Assembly (NCBI GenBank): GCA_020636375.1
Contig: JACJXZ010000012.1
Coordinates: 248,001 to 312,000 of the forward strand
Direction: 5' to 3'
Source of the DNA: Lewinellaceae bacterium
GTDB taxonomy: Bacteria; Bacteroidota; Bacteroidia; Chitinophagales; Saprospiraceae
DNA: 64,000 nucleotides
Shown here piece by piece: positions 63,870 to 64,000 of the stretch (the first letter of the stretch is position 1; every line of letters starts with the position of its first letter). Below the pieces are notes generated by a model that worked only from the letters and a program-made list of their open reading frames with translations, made no database searches and had not been told where the DNA came from. A program made the translations under genes and the position numbers.

Positions 63870-64000
63870 TCGGATTGGTATTGTGTCGTATTCTGAATGA
63901 AAAAAGGCGCGAAATGGTTCAACTCCGGACGTGCCACTTTTAAGCTTGCCCTGATGTGTCCATGTATCTCCATGTATTTCCACCTCATTTTACTACCACC
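63870..64000. other. Right-edge spacer with repeat fragment
   Basis: 63927-63958 contains GGACGTGCCACTTTTAAGCT followed by TGCCCTGATG, matching the repeat at 61193-61210 and, in part, 6384-6408. No gene visible up to the window edge. Confidence 0.5.

Overview
The window looks like a chromosomal segment of a GC-rich member of the Bacteroidota, most likely of the Saprospiria/Lewinella-Phaeodactylibacter type. The grounds are six predicted type IX secretion (T9SS) cargo proteins with C-terminal sorting domains, a TonB receptor paired with a DUF4249 lipoprotein, the Bacteroidota-specific gene order rpmB-rpmG-DUF4295-ftsY, promoters of the TTG-N18/19-TAnnTTTG type, and absence of Shine-Dalgarno sequences. 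The lineage is inferred from gene content only.

Layout. 1-4.2 kb: a truncated selenium-dependent-type xanthine dehydrogenase (off the left edge), a threonine-synthase-like PLP enzyme and a Ppx/GppA phosphatase. 4.4-13.2 kb: envelope proteins (lipoproteins, T9SS cargo, two CBS-pair proteins, DUF4249 lipoprotein plus TonB receptor). 13.7-18.4 kb: an accessory stretch with a retropepsin-like protease, an apparently intact C5 DNA methyltransferase, and remnants of an HNH nuclease, an N6-type methyltransferase and hipA. 18.5-22.1 kb: mscS, cvpA, a secreted protein, serA-like dehydrogenase. 22.2-33.0 kb: a PLP enzyme and ygfK on the minus strand, divergent from carbamate kinase (yqeA/arcC), ygeY and ygeW on the plus strand, with a three-gene toxin/immunity-like cassette between the two arms. 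33.2-35.3 kb: tRNA genes, rpmB, rpmG, DUF4295, ftsY. 36-49 kb: gluconokinase-like kinase, class V aminotransferase-like protein, YceI, AraC/7TM regulator, a phoX-cytochrome c peroxidase pair behind a predicted Pho-box array, an HU/SPOR protein, a vanadium-haloperoxidase-like lipoprotein. 49.3-53.0 kb: metH with a locally scrambled frame. 53.9-62.9 kb: four T9SS cargo genes, three sharing nearly the same C-terminal module. 63.0-63.9 kb: alpha/beta hydrolase.

The main biological theme is that xdhD-like, ygfK, yqeA, ygeY and ygeW genes, known from the selenium-dependent molybdenum hydroxylase locus of Enterobacteria and Clostridia and from anaerobic purine/urate breakdown, occur here in two blocks about 20 kb apart. 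No ygeX-type diaminopropionate ammonia-lyase is visible; instead two other fold-type II PLP enzymes sit beside the xanthine dehydrogenase and ygfK. This could be a variant purine-catabolic system.

The second theme is repeat load: 7-8 bp tandem arrays, a 79-bp tandem array, two MITE-like families, a palindromic element, and spacer DNA rich in ACAGGATTAAC-like motifs. One element bounds a truncated methyltransferase, and an octamer array has been translated into the tail of the ygfK-linked PLP enzyme.
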